NCBI GenBank assembly: GCA_036652335.1
Contig: JAVVWB010000006.1
Coordinates: 53,245-117,244 of the forward strand
From: JAVVWB01 sp036652335
Lineage (GTDB): Bacteria > Synergistota > Synergistia > Synergistales > Synergistaceae
Direction of reading: 5' to 3'
Length of the DNA: 64,000 nucleotides
Position numbers and translations under genes: made by a program
Notes under the pieces: model-generated
What the model was told of the DNA's origin: nothing
Databases searched by the model: none
The model's input: only the letters and a program-made list of their open reading frames with translations
Shown here: positions 43,685-52,855 of the stretch, piece after piece
Layout of the letters: the number at the start of each line of letters is the position of its first letter
Position numbering within the stretch: position 1 is the first letter of the stretch

Positions 43685-44125
43685 TCAGTTTTTGTCTTGT
43701 TCTTCAAGTAGTGCCTCTTGAAATTTTATGTTTACTTCTTTTGGTGTGTAGTGTTGCCCATTGTTTATTCCAGGACAACGACTCGCATAAAAATCCCATT
43801 CTTCTTTATCTTCAAGCATTGATTTCCAAAAGGGAAAAGTTCTGCATTGTTGTGGACGAACTGGATATATCGTACAGCGTCTTGTTTCGTCATGCAAGAA
43901 GATACAATCAAAGTTTTTCTTTTCTTTTATGCTGATGCTTCCATTTATTTTTTTAAGATAAAGTTTTCTGAGTGTTTCTAGCTCTATTCCAAGATGTTCT
44001 GCTATTTCTTTTCTTTCTTTTGCTTCTGTCCATATGTAACCAGGCTCTCCACCACAACATTTGCCACACATTCTGCATGTGAAGTTAAGACCTGTTTCAG
44101 ACCACCACTGTTTTTTTTCAATCAT
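43685..44125 (-). CDS. YkgJ-family cysteine-cluster protein
   Basis: A 146-residue protein with FTCRMCGKCCGG near the N-terminus and IYPVRPQQCRTFPFW with a later Cys, the CxxC-x2-CC...C pattern of the YkgJ (UPF0153/CxxCxxCC) family. It likely binds zinc or an Fe-S cluster. Function is unknown. It starts 1 base after the mreB stop, so they are coupled. Confidence 0.85.
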   Translation of the reverse strand: MIEKKQWWSETGLNFTCRMCGKCCGGEPGYIWTEAKERKEIAEHLGIELETLRKLYLKKINGSISIKEKKNFDCIFLHDETRRCTIYPVRPQQCRTFPFWKSMLEDKEEWDFYASRCPGINNGQHYTPKEVNIKFQEALLEEQDKN

Positions 44126-44126
44126 T

Positions 44127-45170
44127 TTATCTTCTTCTGTGTCCAGATACTGTTGCTGAGTATATTGCCCCTGTCTCTTTTAGTTTATCAAGTGAATTAA
44201 GTGCTATACCTGTTCCTAAAGCTACACATTCACCTGCTGCTTCGGCAACAACAGTGTTTATTTCTGTTTCTCTGGTGATTAAGTTTGCAAGTCCTCTTAG
44301 GTATGCACCACCACCTGTAAGTATTATGCCTCTGTCTATGACGTCCGAGGCGAGTTCTGGTGGCGTTTTTTCAAGTATTCTTTTTATTGCGACTACTATT
44401 GCATTTATTGGCTCTTCTACTGCTCGCGCTACATCTAAACTCGATACTGTAATTTGTTTAGGAAGACCTTGTATTAGGTCTCTTCCTCTTACTTCCATTG
44501 TCATTTCTGCATTGACGTTTTCAAGGTCACAGTTACCAATTTTTTTCTTTACGTCTTCAGCAGTTTGATCCCCTATTGCAAGGTTATATTGCCTTCTCAT
44601 GTATCTTACAATGGCTTCGTCAAAGTTATCTCCACCAACTCTTAATGATTCACATACAACGAGTCCACCTAGTGATGCGATTGCTATGTCCGTAGTGCCT
44701 CCACCTATGTCAGCAACCATGTTTCCTATAGGTTCGCCAACAGGCATGTTAGCTCCTATTGCCGCTGCCATTGGTTCTTCTATTAGGTATGCTTCTTTTG
44801 CCCCAACTTCGAGAGCGGCTTCAAGGACAGCCCTTCTTTCTACGTCGGTAGCTCCTGATGGCACACCAATCATTACTCTATGTCTTACTATTCTTTCAAA
44901 ACCGGATGTTACTTTTTTTATAAATTCTCTAAGCATGACTTCTGTCATTGTATAGTCAGCTATGACACCTTCACGTAGTGGTCGAATTGCAACGACATTG
45001 CCAGGTGTTCTACCTATCATTATTTTGGCATCTTCACCTACAGCTAGTATTTTACCCGTGTATTGATCCATTGCTACTACAGATGGTTCTCTGAGTACAA
45101 CGCCTTTATCTTTCATAAAAACAAGTACTGTTGCAGTACCAAGGTCTATTCCTATATCTCTGCTCCACAA
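44127..45170 (-). CDS. mreB: Rod shape-determining protein MreB/Mbl
   Basis: Bacterial actin that guides side-wall peptidoglycan synthesis. The 347-residue protein has the phosphate-1 motif IGIDLGTATVLVF, a conserved IRPLREGVIADY block, phosphate-2 MVADIGGGTTDIA, and the adenosine motif ILTGGGAYLRGL. The start is TTG, 8 bases after GAGGGGG. No mreC or mreD follows; instead YkgJ and DUF3084 genes do, which suggests an Mbl- or MreBH-like paralogue may exist elsewhere. It lies 36 bases downstream of truA. Confidence 0.94.
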   Translation of the reverse strand: MWSRDIGIDLGTATVLVFMKDKGVVLREPSVVAMDQYTGKILAVGEDAKIMIGRTPGNVVAIRPLREGVIADYTMTEVMLREFIKKVTSGFERIVRHRVMIGVPSGATDVERRAVLEAALEVGAKEAYLIEEPMAAAIGANMPVGEPIGNMVADIGGGTTDIAIASLGGLVVCESLRVGGDNFDEAIVRYMRRQYNLAIGDQTAEDVKKKIGNCDLENVNAEMTMEVRGRDLIQGLPKQITVSSLDVARAVEEPINAIVVAIKRILEKTPPELASDVIDRGIILTGGGAYLRGLANLITRETEINTVVAEAAGECVALGTGIALNSLDKLKETGAIYSATVSGHRRR

Positions 45171-45206
45171 ATTGGTTGCCCCCTCATTTTATCGGCATAG
45201 TAAAAT

Positions 45207-46013
45207 CTATTCATCGTCTATTATGTTATTGTACATCAAAATGTTATTTTGGTGTGTATTCCACAGATTTATACCATAATTTATCTTCCAAAGGAAGAGT
45301 CCATTTGGAGGAAATGTTCTTCCGCAATCCCCTCGCGTTTTTCCTGCACTATATAGTTCTTTTATCCATTCAGGCTCGTGTATTCCTCTTGCAATCTGTT
45401 CTAGGTTTCCAATTATTATTCTTACCATGTTTGTGAGAAAACCACTACCTATTATTCTAAAGGTAAGCATGTTTCCTGTTTGTATAATTTCTGCACTGTA
45501 TATCGTTTTAATGGTGTTTTTGGGTTTATCCACTTGACGACAAAATGCAGAAAAGTCGTGTTCGCCTATTAGATATTTACATGCTTCTTTCGCTCTATCC
45601 CAGTTATATGAAGTTTGCTTTAACCAACAGGCATAGGGTTTTATGTGAGGATATATGGTATTAGCGTTCCAGATAAAATATCTGTATTCTCTTTCTTTTG
45701 CATCAAATCTTGCATGAAACTCTTCGGAAACTTTAGCTATTTCCATTACAGACATTCCCTTTGATATGTTTGAATTTATTGCTAGTAGCATTTTTGTTGT
45801 GTCCCATTCTTTTTGCATTTCAAAGCTACAAACTTGTGCTTTTGCATGGACACCAGTATCAGTCCTTCCTGCGCCCGCAACCACAACTGGGATGTTACCA
45901 TTTATTTTTGTCAGTCCTTTTTCAAGGCTTTCTTGAACCGATATAAAACCCTTTTGCGTTTGCCACCCATAGAAGTATGATCCGTCATAACTGATTTTTG
46001 CGGCATATTTCAT
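45207..46013 (-). CDS. truA: tRNA pseudouridine(38-40) synthase TruA
   Basis: Modifies uridines 38-40 in tRNA anticodon arms. The 268-residue protein has the catalytic Asp52 in GAGRTDTGVHA, the ISYDGSYFYGWQ start, and FRIIGSGFLTNMVRIIIG. It follows ecfT by 3 bases at the distal end of the ribosomal protein operon, as is common in Firmicutes-like genomes. Confidence 0.96.
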   Translation of the reverse strand: MKYAAKISYDGSYFYGWQTQKGFISVQESLEKGLTKINGNIPVVVAGAGRTDTGVHAKAQVCSFEMQKEWDTTKMLLAINSNISKGMSVMEIAKVSEEFHARFDAKEREYRYFIWNANTIYPHIKPYACWLKQTSYNWDRAKEACKYLIGEHDFSAFCRQVDKPKNTIKTIYSAEIIQTGNMLTFRIIGSGFLTNMVRIIIGNLEQIARGIHEPEWIKELYSAGKTRGDCGRTFPPNGLFLWKINYGINLWNTHQNNILMYNNIIDDE

Positions 46014-46016
46014 ATT

Positions 46017-46823
46017 TTAATGTACCCCGTTTATTATAAGCAATATTAGTGAGAATATTATGAGTATGAATAGTGATATTGTGTCATTTGCAGACCATTT
46101 AAGAGGGTACATTCTAGTTCTTCCTACCCCGCCTCTGTAGTGCCTCGCTTCCATCGCTGTTGCTAAGGTATCTGCACGCTGAAATAGCATTACAAACACC
46201 GGAATTAACAATGGGATATATGCTTTTGTCCTTTTTATTATTCCTCCAGTGGAAAAGTTCGCACCTCGCGATGTTTGTGCTTCTATTATTTTTTCTGTTT
46301 CTTCAAATAATGTCGGTATAAAACGCAGTGCTATTGTCATCATCATGGCACTTTCGTGTGCCGGGAATCCAAATTTTTTCAGAGGGGTAAATAACATCTC
46401 AAGTCCATCTGAAAGTTTTACAGGAGATGTTGTAAGCACTAAAAATGAAGCAAAAACTACAAGTAAAAATAGTTTTAGTGACATTTTTACCGCAAGTATT
46501 ATCCCTTGATAGGATATACCTATTTTACCAATTGATATTATTTTTTCTCCATCCGCGCCAAACAGATGAAGTATTGCAGTAAATATTATGAGTAGCATTA
46601 TCGGCTTCACAGATTTTAATACTACTTTTATAGATATTTTAGATAAAAACGTTGTCATGAGCAGTAATAAGAATAATAAATAAAATGAGTAGAAAGAGTC
46701 AACATAGAGTATTGTCACCATCATAAGTATTGTGGCAAGTATTTTACATCTAGGATCCAATCTATGTATGAGAGAGTCCATCGCTATGTATTGTCCTAGT
46801 TTAATTTTCCCAATCATAGACAT
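46017..46823 (-). CDS. ecfT: Energy-coupling factor transporter membrane subunit EcfT
   Basis: The coupling subunit of ECF vitamin transporters. The 268-residue membrane protein carries the two Ala-Arg-Gly-type coupling motifs (AQTSRGAN and AMEARHYRG) that contact the ATPases. ATG 46823 overlaps the end of ecfA2; a second ATG at 46817 would give a 4-base ATGA overlap and is also possible. No S-component gene is in the window, so this is the shared module of a group II ECF system. Confidence 0.93.
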   Translation of the reverse strand: MSMIGKIKLGQYIAMDSLIHRLDPRCKILATILMMVTILYVDSFYSFYLLFLLLLMTTFLSKISIKVVLKSVKPIMLLIIFTAILHLFGADGEKIISIGKIGISYQGIILAVKMSLKLFLLVVFASFLVLTTSPVKLSDGLEMLFTPLKKFGFPAHESAMMMTIALRFIPTLFEETEKIIEAQTSRGANFSTGGIIKRTKAYIPLLIPVFVMLFQRADTLATAMEARHYRGGVGRTRMYPLKWSANDTISLFILIIFSLILLIINGVH

Positions 46824-47659
46824 TCTCTTTTGTCCTTAATCATTTTTGACAATTTATACGGATTGTCTGTTATTTCTGAAATTTTTCCTTTTTCCATTAG
46901 TCTTTTAGAGAGTTTTAGTACAGGTGGAATATCAAGTATGTTATTTTCATCAGATACAAGAAATTCCATAAGATGATTTTTTTCACCTTGAAATACTATT
47001 TTTCCTTGATTTAAAACTACTATTCTATCACTTATCTCCAGTGCAAGCTCTATGTCGTGGGTTATGTGTATTATTCCTACACCATTTTCTTTTTCTTTTT
47101 TCATAACGCATAGCAGATCTTCTATTGCATCGTTGTCTAGCCCCGCTGTGGGTTCATCAAATATGATGTACTTTGGCGAATAAGCTAGTATTGATGCTAT
47201 TGCAATTTTCCTTTTGTTTCCACCAGAGAAGGTTAGTGGGTTTTTTTCTAGGTCTATTTTATCTATTTTAAATATGTTTATGATTTCGTTTATGTTTTTA
47301 TTTGCTTCTTCCCTAGTGTAACCAAAGTTCAGAGGTGCAAAAAGTAGTTCCTCTTTTACAGTTTCAGCAAAGATTTGGTTTTCTGGATATTGAAATACCA
47401 ATCCGACTTTTTTTCTTATTTCATTTATTTTTTTACAGTTCTCATTTATTTCTATTCCATCTACAGTTATTTTCCCGTGTTGTGGAAATATTAGTCCATT
47501 TAGGTGTTTTGCTAAAGTCGATTTCCCGCTACCTGTCTGTCCTACAATTGATAAGACCTCTCCAGAGTACACAGTTAAAGAAACATCGTGTAGTACAGAT
47601 GTTTCCGTAGGTAATCCTTTATCATATGCATATGTTAGATTTTCTATATATATCGACAT
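46814..47659 (-). CDS. ecfA2: Energy-coupling factor transporter ATPase EcfA2
   Basis: ABC ATPase of 281 residues: Walker A GQTGSGKST, Q-loop FQYPENQIF, signature FSGGNKRKIAIAS (a variant of LSGGQ, usual in EcfA2), Walker B YIIFDEPTAGLD and H-loop ITHDIE. It overlaps both ecfA1 (16 bases) and ecfT (10 bases). Confidence 0.94.
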   Translation of the reverse strand: MSIYIENLTYAYDKGLPTETSVLHDVSLTVYSGEVLSIVGQTGSGKSTLAKHLNGLIFPQHGKITVDGIEINENCKKINEIRKKVGLVFQYPENQIFAETVKEELLFAPLNFGYTREEANKNINEIINIFKIDKIDLEKNPLTFSGGNKRKIAIASILAYSPKYIIFDEPTAGLDNDAIEDLLCVMKKEKENGVGIIHITHDIELALEISDRIVVLNQGKIVFQGEKNHLMEFLVSDENNILDIPPVLKLSKRLMEKGKISEITDNPYKLSKMIKDKRECL

Positions 47660-48480
47660 ATTTGTTCTTCTATTTCATCTATATTTAGGGAGGTATTTTC
47701 TTGAAGAATACCTTCTTTTTCAAGTTCATCTCTTAGTAAGATTATAGAAGGCTTCCTAAATTTTATTTCATTAGTTATTTTTGATTCATTAGTTAGAAAT
47801 GTTTCCGTTTTTCCATGCCATGCTATTTTGCTGTCTTTCATCACAATAACTTTATCAGCATTTATTATTTCTTCTAATTTATGTGTTATTTGAATTATTG
47901 TTGCTCCATTTTTGTACTCTTCATTTATTATATTAATAAATTCGTTTCTAGCATTAGAATCCAACATCGAGGTTGGTTCATCTAGAAGAAGTATTTTCGG
48001 CTTTATAACTAAAACGCCAGCTAGTGCAAGTCTCTGTTTTTCCCCACCAGAAAGAGAGGAAACTAGGTTTTTTTTCTTTAAATATATCCCTGTCTTTTGT
48101 AGCACCTCGTTGACTTTTATTTGTATCTCCTCAGAGGAAAATCCTAAGTTCTCTGGTGCAAAAGCAATGTCTTCTTCTACAGTAGATGCAACTATTTGGT
48201 CGTCTGGATTTTGGAATATGTAGCCTATTTGTTCCCTTATTCCATCTAAACGCATTTTATCTGTAGTTTTTTCCCCTCCAACAAAACAAAGGCCCTGCGT
48301 AGGTATCAGCAGGGCTCCAAGTATCTTCATAAGGGTAGACTTTCCGGAACCATTAGGGCCTAGGATAGCAACCCACTCGTTGGGGTTGATTTCCAAGTCC
48401 AATGAATCTAAAGCTAGTTTAGACGCATTGGAATATTGGAATTCAACACCCTCAAGTGAAAGAATTTGTTCAGTATTCAT
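47644..48480 (-). CDS. ecfA1: Energy-coupling factor transporter ATPase EcfA1
   Basis: ABC ATPase of 278 residues: Walker A GPNGSGKST, Q-loop FQNPDDQIV, signature LSGGEKQRLALAG, Walker B ILLLDEPTSML, H-loop ITHKLE. It pairs with EcfA2. Its ATG directly abuts the rplQ stop with no gap, which places the ECF module on the ribosomal protein transcript. Confidence 0.94.
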   Translation of the reverse strand: MNTEQILSLEGVEFQYSNASKLALDSLDLEINPNEWVAILGPNGSGKSTLMKILGALLIPTQGLCFVGGEKTTDKMRLDGIREQIGYIFQNPDDQIVASTVEEDIAFAPENLGFSSEEIQIKVNEVLQKTGIYLKKKNLVSSLSGGEKQRLALAGVLVIKPKILLLDEPTSMLDSNARNEFINIINEEYKNGATIIQITHKLEEIINADKVIVMKDSKIAWHGKTETFLTNESKITNEIKFRKPSIILLRDELEKEGILQENTSLNIDEIEEQICRYI

Positions 48481-48834
48481 TTAGTCAACTAACTGAATTA
48501 CTGCCATTTCTGAAGCATCACCAACGCGAGCTCCAAGCTTTACTATTCTTGTGTATCCACCGTTACGTTCGGCATATTTTGGTCCGAGTTCGTTAAAGAG
48601 CTTTGTTACGGCTTCTTTATGTGGAATACGAGCGATAACAAGACGACGATCAGCAATTTCACCTGATTTTGCTTTTGTGATAAGCTTTTCAGCAACTCTA
48701 CGAAGCTCTTTTGCTCTTGTCACTGTTGTCGTGATGCTACCCTCAATGAAGAGACTAGCTGCCATATTACCAAGCATTGCCCAGCGATGTGAACTGCAGC
48801 GTCCCAACCGCCTTGTTGTTACGCGGTGTCTCAT
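48481..48834 (-). CDS. rplQ: 50S ribosomal protein L17
   Basis: 117 residues, starting MRHRVTTRRLGRCSSHRWAM, the classical L17 N-terminus. Last ribosomal gene of the alpha part of the operon, 14 bases after rpoA. No terminator separates it from ecfA1. Confidence 0.97.
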   Translation of the reverse strand: MRHRVTTRRLGRCSSHRWAMLGNMAASLFIEGSITTTVTRAKELRRVAEKLITKAKSGEIADRRLVIARIPHKEAVTKLFNELGPKYAERNGGYTRIVKLGARVGDASEMAVIQLVD

Positions 48835-48848
48835 TGATACTCCTCCTT

Positions 48849-49886
48849 TTATTTCTCTTCGTTTTCGTCAAGTTCATCTAGTGATGCCGAGATGTCACCG
48901 CTAAGATGAAGGTCGAATTTGGCTAATTTCTCCTCTATCTCTTTAAGAGATATTCTGCCGAGGTTACGTATTTTAAGAAGATCATCTCTTGTTCTTGAGA
49001 CTAACTCACCTAAGACGTGTACACCTCCACGGAGGAGGCAGTTTTCACTGCGAACAGACAGTTCAAGGTCACGAACAGGCTTTGCATATATTGAGTTTTC
49101 ACCCATTGGAAAACCAGTTGCAACAGCTTGGTTATCTGATGATGTAGATATTGCTGTTTGAGCTTCTTCACTGCTTATTATTTCATCTAATGCACTGGTA
49201 CCAGGCCCAGCAATAAAGTCAACTATTGAGGCGTAGTATCCCTTGAGGATCCTACTTGCCTGTACCATAGCTGCTTCAGGATCAACTACTCCGTTTGTCC
49301 ATATCTCAAGTGTCAAACTGTCATAGTCTGTACGCTGACCCATTCTTGTATCTTGAATGTCGTACTTAACTCTTTCGACCGGTGAGAATAAAGCATCTGT
49401 CTGAAGTGCATCAACAGGTAAGTAAGATGCTCTCGGACGGTCTATGGGAGCATAGCCTGTGCCTGTTCCAACATAGATATCCATTGCAATAGAATGACCT
49501 TCTTCAATCGTGCAGATGTATCCATCAAGATCAGGAAATTCAACTTCACTATCCGGTTCGATATCAGCAACAGTAATAATCTTCGGCCCCTGAACTTCAA
49601 GGTGAAGGGTTCTTACCGAGTTTGAATGACAACATACCGGAATATGCTTGAGATTGACAAGTAGTTCTATTACATCTTCTCTTACACCTGGTATTGTACT
49701 AAATTCGTGGAGTACTCCTTCAATACGTGTAGCAAGTATTGCTGCTCCACTTATTGAAGAGAGAAGGACTCTACGAAGTGAGTTTCCCAGGGTAACTCCG
49801 TAACCTCTTTCAAGAGGTTCAATGGTTATTTTACCGTACGACGGGGTGGATTCTTGTACTATGATCTCATGACGATCATGCTCCAT
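48849..49886 (-). CDS. rpoA: RNA polymerase alpha subunit
   Basis: 345 residues. The N-terminal assembly domain contains LERGYGVTLGNSLRRVLLSS. A linker is followed by the alpha-CTD with ELSVRSENCLLRGGVHVLGEL and RNLGRISLKEIEEKL, which binds UP elements and activators. ATG 49886 is preferred to an in-frame GTG at 49898 that forms part of the AGGTGGGGGAG ribosome site. It sits between rpsD and rplQ as usual. Confidence 0.97.
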   Translation of the reverse strand: MEHDRHEIIVQESTPSYGKITIEPLERGYGVTLGNSLRRVLLSSISGAAILATRIEGVLHEFSTIPGVREDVIELLVNLKHIPVCCHSNSVRTLHLEVQGPKIITVADIEPDSEVEFPDLDGYICTIEEGHSIAMDIYVGTGTGYAPIDRPRASYLPVDALQTDALFSPVERVKYDIQDTRMGQRTDYDSLTLEIWTNGVVDPEAAMVQASRILKGYYASIVDFIAGPGTSALDEIISSEEAQTAISTSSDNQAVATGFPMGENSIYAKPVRDLELSVRSENCLLRGGVHVLGELVSRTRDDLLKIRNLGRISLKEIEEKLAKFDLHLSGDISASLDELDENEEK

Positions 49887-49909
49887 ATTCTCCCCCACCT
49901 TTCGTTTCC

Positions 49910-50536
49910 CTAACGGGCATAGAATTCGACAACGAGCTGTTCGTTTACAGGAGCTTCAATCTGCTCGCGGACCGGAACTGAAACGATACTTCCTGACATT
50001 GTGTCAGCACTAAATGAAAGCCATGCTGGTATTGCACGTGCTGTTGCAGTTTCAGCGTTTTCCTTAAGGAGAACTATTTCTTTGCTGTTTTCTGCTACTG
50101 CGATAACATCACCAGGTTTGAGAAGTGCACTTGGGATGTCTAGCTTTTTACCGTTCACAAGGAAGTGACCGTGTGAAACAAGCTGACGTGCCTGGCTACG
50201 GCTTACACCGAATCCGAGACGATAGACTACGTTGTCAAGACGACGTTCAAGGAGTTCAAGGAAATTGTGACCTGTCTGTCCTGCCATCTTTGTAGCTTTT
50301 TCATATATAGCACTGAACTGAGTCTCGTTGAGTGAGTAGAAGCGACGAAGTTTCTGCTTTTCTCTAAGACGAAGTCCGTATTCACTCATCTTACTACGAC
50401 GTGTACCATGCTGTCCTGGTTTTGAATTGCGCTTAGTGAGTCCGCATTTTTCTGAATAGCAACGGTCTCCCTTTAAAAAGAGCTTCGCACCTTCTGCACG
50501 ACAAAGTCTGCAAACAGGTCCTGTGTATCTGCTCAT
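49910..50536 (-). CDS. rpsD: 30S ribosomal protein S4, zinc-binding form
   Basis: 208 residues with an S4 RNA-binding domain (LVSHGHFLVNGKKLDIPS). The N-terminus retains four cysteines (9, 12, 26, 31), the zinc-binding C+ form. In the alpha operon between rpsK and rpoA. Confidence 0.97.
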   Translation of the reverse strand: MSRYTGPVCRLCRAEGAKLFLKGDRCYSEKCGLTKRNSKPGQHGTRRSKMSEYGLRLREKQKLRRFYSLNETQFSAIYEKATKMAGQTGHNFLELLERRLDNVVYRLGFGVSRSQARQLVSHGHFLVNGKKLDIPSALLKPGDVIAVAENSKEIVLLKENAETATARAIPAWLSFSADTMSGSIVSVPVREQIEAPVNEQLVVEFYAR

Positions 50537-50560
50537 ACTTTCAGTTACCTCCTTTAAGTC

Positions 50561-50953
50561 CTACACGCGGCGCCGTTTTGGAGGACGGCATCCGTTGTGA
50601 GGGATCGGGGTTGCATCACGAATAACATTTACTTGGAGTCCTGCTGCCTGAAGTGAACGAATTGCTGATTCACGTCCGGGTCCTGGGCCCTTTACAATTA
50701 CATCAATTTCAACTACACCGTGATCCTGAGCAAGCTTTGCGGCTTCTGCTGCAGACATCTGAGCTGCATAAGGTGTTGATTTACGTGCACCCTTGAAGCC
50801 TACGTTTCCACCTGCTGCCCATGAAAGTGTGTTACCCTGTTTGTCTGTAAGTGTAACTATAGTATTGTTAAATGTTGAGAATATGTGTGCAACACCATAA
50901 CTTACGTTTTTCTTTTCTTTGCGTTTACGTGAACGCTGTACGCGTTTGGCCAC
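50561..50953 (-). CDS. rpsK: 30S ribosomal protein S11
   Basis: 130 residues with GPGPGRESAIRSLQAAGL and the C-terminal DATPIPHNGCRPPKRRRV of S11. It forms part of the 30S platform. Between rpsM and rpsD. Confidence 0.98.
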   Translation of the reverse strand: MAKRVQRSRKRKEKKNVSYGVAHIFSTFNNTIVTLTDKQGNTLSWAAGGNVGFKGARKSTPYAAQMSAAEAAKLAQDHGVVEIDVIVKGPGPGRESAIRSLQAAGLQVNVIRDATPIPHNGCRPPKRRRV

Positions 50954-50979
50954 CTATTGTTCCCTCCCTGGTAAAGCCC

Positions 50980-51357
50980 TTACTTCGTGGCTTTTTTCTT
51001 ACCTGCCACAGTCCTCTTCGGACCTTTACGTGTGCGGGCGTTTGTCTTTGTCTTCTGACCACGAACAGGGAGACCCTGACGATGTCTTAGACCACGGTAG
51101 CAACCAATATCCATAAGACGTTTTATGTTCATAGAGACTTCGCGACGAAGGTCTCCTTCTACCGTATGATTATTTTCAATCTCTGCACGCAGTTTCTTTT
51201 CTTCATCTTCAGTAAGGTCTTTAACCCTTGTATCTGGGTTAATACCTGTAGCTTCGATTATCTGCTGTGCAACTGCTGGCCCAATACCAAATATGTATGT
51301 AAGGGCTATTTCGATTCTTTTTTCACGCGGCAGGTCAACACCGGCTAAACGAGCCAT
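50980..51357 (-). CDS. rpsM: 30S ribosomal protein S13
   Basis: 125 residues: MARLAGVDLPREKRIEIALTY at the start, then YRGLRHRQGLPVRGQKTKTNARTRKG. Contacts tRNA and 23S rRNA at the subunit interface. It follows rpmJ by 6 bases. Confidence 0.98.
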   Translation of the reverse strand: MARLAGVDLPREKRIEIALTYIFGIGPAVAQQIIEATGINPDTRVKDLTEDEEKKLRAEIENNHTVEGDLRREVSMNIKRLMDIGCYRGLRHRQGLPVRGQKTKTNARTRKGPKRTVAGKKKATK

Positions 51358-51363
51358 ACCCTG

Positions 51364-51489
51364 CTACCTCCTTGCTCCCTGGCGTTGTTTGTGACGGGGG
51401 TTTCTGCTACAGATTACCCTTACAACACCGTGGCGTTTAATTATCCTACAATACTCACAAATAGGTTTGACCGACGGTCTTACTTTCAT
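51364..51489 (-). CDS. rpmJ: 50S ribosomal protein L36
   Basis: A 41-residue gene between infA and rpsM. It begins MKVRPSVKPICEYCRIIKRHG, with zinc ligands Cys11, Cys14, Cys27 and His33. The C-terminus is 3-4 residues longer than the usual 37-38 (ends RQGARR). A GGAGG site precedes the ATG. Confidence 0.96.
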   Translation of the reverse strand: MKVRPSVKPICEYCRIIKRHGVVRVICSRNPRHKQRQGARR

Positions 51490-51547
51490 TAATGTAGACC
51501 TCCTTGAGTAAAACTTTAATGTCATTTTGACAAAATGTATTTTTAAT

Positions 51548-51766
51548 TTACTTAAATCTGTACGTTATCCGCCCACGAGTTAAATCGTACGGCGAGAGCT
51601 GCAATAGAACACGATCGCCAGGTAATATCCTGATAAAATGCATTCGCATTTTTCCCGAAACGTGAGCTAATATCTTGTGTCCATTTTCCAGTTCGACCCG
51701 GAACATGGCATTGGGCAGTGGTTCAACTACCACGCCTTTGACTTCAATTGCTTCTTCTTTGGCCAT
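51548..51766 (-). CDS. infA: Translation initiation factor IF-1
   Basis: 72 residues from ATG 51766: MAKEEAIEVKGVVVEPLPNAM, then LENGHKILAHVSGKMRMHFIRILPGDRV and DLTRGRITYRFK. The frame is open 9 codons further up to 51793, but those would overlap the KOW-protein gene and lack homology. GGGAGG lies 12 bases before the chosen start. Confidence 0.97.
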   Translation of the reverse strand: MAKEEAIEVKGVVVEPLPNAMFRVELENGHKILAHVSGKMRMHFIRILPGDRVLLQLSPYDLTRGRITYRFK

Positions 51767-51783
51767 GCAGTAGGCTAACCTCC

Positions 51784-52077
51784 CTATGTGCAAGATGTGT
51801 TGCTGTGTTTAGAACTTGCGGAGATCTTCTCCTTCAACCAACCGTTGTCTAGAGGTTTACCGCCAGCAACACGCTCAGCCACATCTTCGAGACTAGTTAG
51901 TGTTTTCTGAAGATGAAGAATGTTTTTCTTTTTAGGTCTTTCTACCTTATAGTTTACACCATCAGATATGTAGGCCACGTCATCTCCTGATACACTTACT
52001 ATTACAAATTGCGTTCCAGTGTGCTTACCTCGGCGGACTGTTACGAGATCGCCTGTTTTGAATTTGTTTTCTGACAC
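51784..52077 (-). CDS. KOW-domain RNA-binding protein
   Basis: 97 residues, starting with a KOW-like segment FKTGDLVTVRRGKHTGTQFVIV, like the short L14e/L24-type proteins found between map and infA in many Firmicutes and relatives. The C-terminus is variable and polar. Probable ribosome-associated protein; function not defined. It lies 4 bases after map. Confidence 0.8.
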   Translation of the reverse strand: MSENKFKTGDLVTVRRGKHTGTQFVIVSVSGDDVAYISDGVNYKVERPKKKNILHLQKTLTSLEDVAERVAGGKPLDNGWLKEKISASSKHSNTSCT

Positions 52078-52081
52078 GATG

Positions 52082-52855
52082 TTATCTCTCCCACGGAGTT
52101 AGTATTTCAACACCGTTTTCGGTAACAAGTAAACTATTTTCAAAATGAGCAGCATCGCTGCCGTCCTTTGTTGAAACCGTCCACTCATCAGAGAGATTTT
52201 TTACCTTTTCTCCACCCGTCATTACCATAGGTTCAATGCAAAATGTCATTCTTGATTTTAACGTTATTCCTCTTCCGGGCGTACCAAAGTTTGGAACTTG
52301 AGGCGCTTCGTGTAGTTTCCTGCCTATTCCGTGTCCAGAATAATCTCTTACTAGTCCATATCCTAGGGGAGCTACAGTGCTCTCTACCGCAAAACCAATG
52401 TCACCTATAGTTGCACCAGGCTTTACAGCTTCCATTCCTCTATGCAGTGAGTCTAAAGTTATGTCTAGCAGCCGCTGTCGACTTTCACTTATTTGTCCTA
52501 CCGCATATGTACAAGCCGCATCTCCGAAGAAACCTTCTATCGATGCACCTGTATCAATACTAATGATATCACCATCTTGAAGTATTCTGCTTCTTGACGG
52601 GATTCCATGAACAATTTCATCATTTATTGATGCACATATTGTTCCTGGAAATGGGACTGGTACCCACGGAACTTTGTATCCCTTAAAAGCAGGTTTCGCT
52701 CCTGCTTTTATTACTAGACGTTCAGCTGCTTCATCTAGAGTTAGAGTATCAATTCCCGGCTTTACCATGTCCCTCATTAGTTTGAGGATGTCCGCTACGA
52801 TCTGACCCGCTCGGCGCATTTTAATGAGGTCACGATCGCTTTTAAAGGTAATCAT
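52082..52855 (-). CDS. map: Type I methionine aminopeptidase
   Basis: Removes the initiator Met. 257 residues with the metal ligands in the ISIDTGASIEGFFGDAAC block (two Asp), GHGIGRKLHEAP (His), FCIEPM (Glu) and HFENSLLVTENG (Glu). Overlaps adk by 4 bases. Confidence 0.97.
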   Translation of the reverse strand: MITFKSDRDLIKMRRAGQIVADILKLMRDMVKPGIDTLTLDEAAERLVIKAGAKPAFKGYKVPWVPVPFPGTICASINDEIVHGIPSRSRILQDGDIISIDTGASIEGFFGDAACTYAVGQISESRQRLLDITLDSLHRGMEAVKPGATIGDIGFAVESTVAPLGYGLVRDYSGHGIGRKLHEAPQVPNFGTPGRGITLKSRMTFCIEPMVMTGGEKVKNLSDEWTVSTKDGSDAAHFENSLLVTENGVEILTPWER

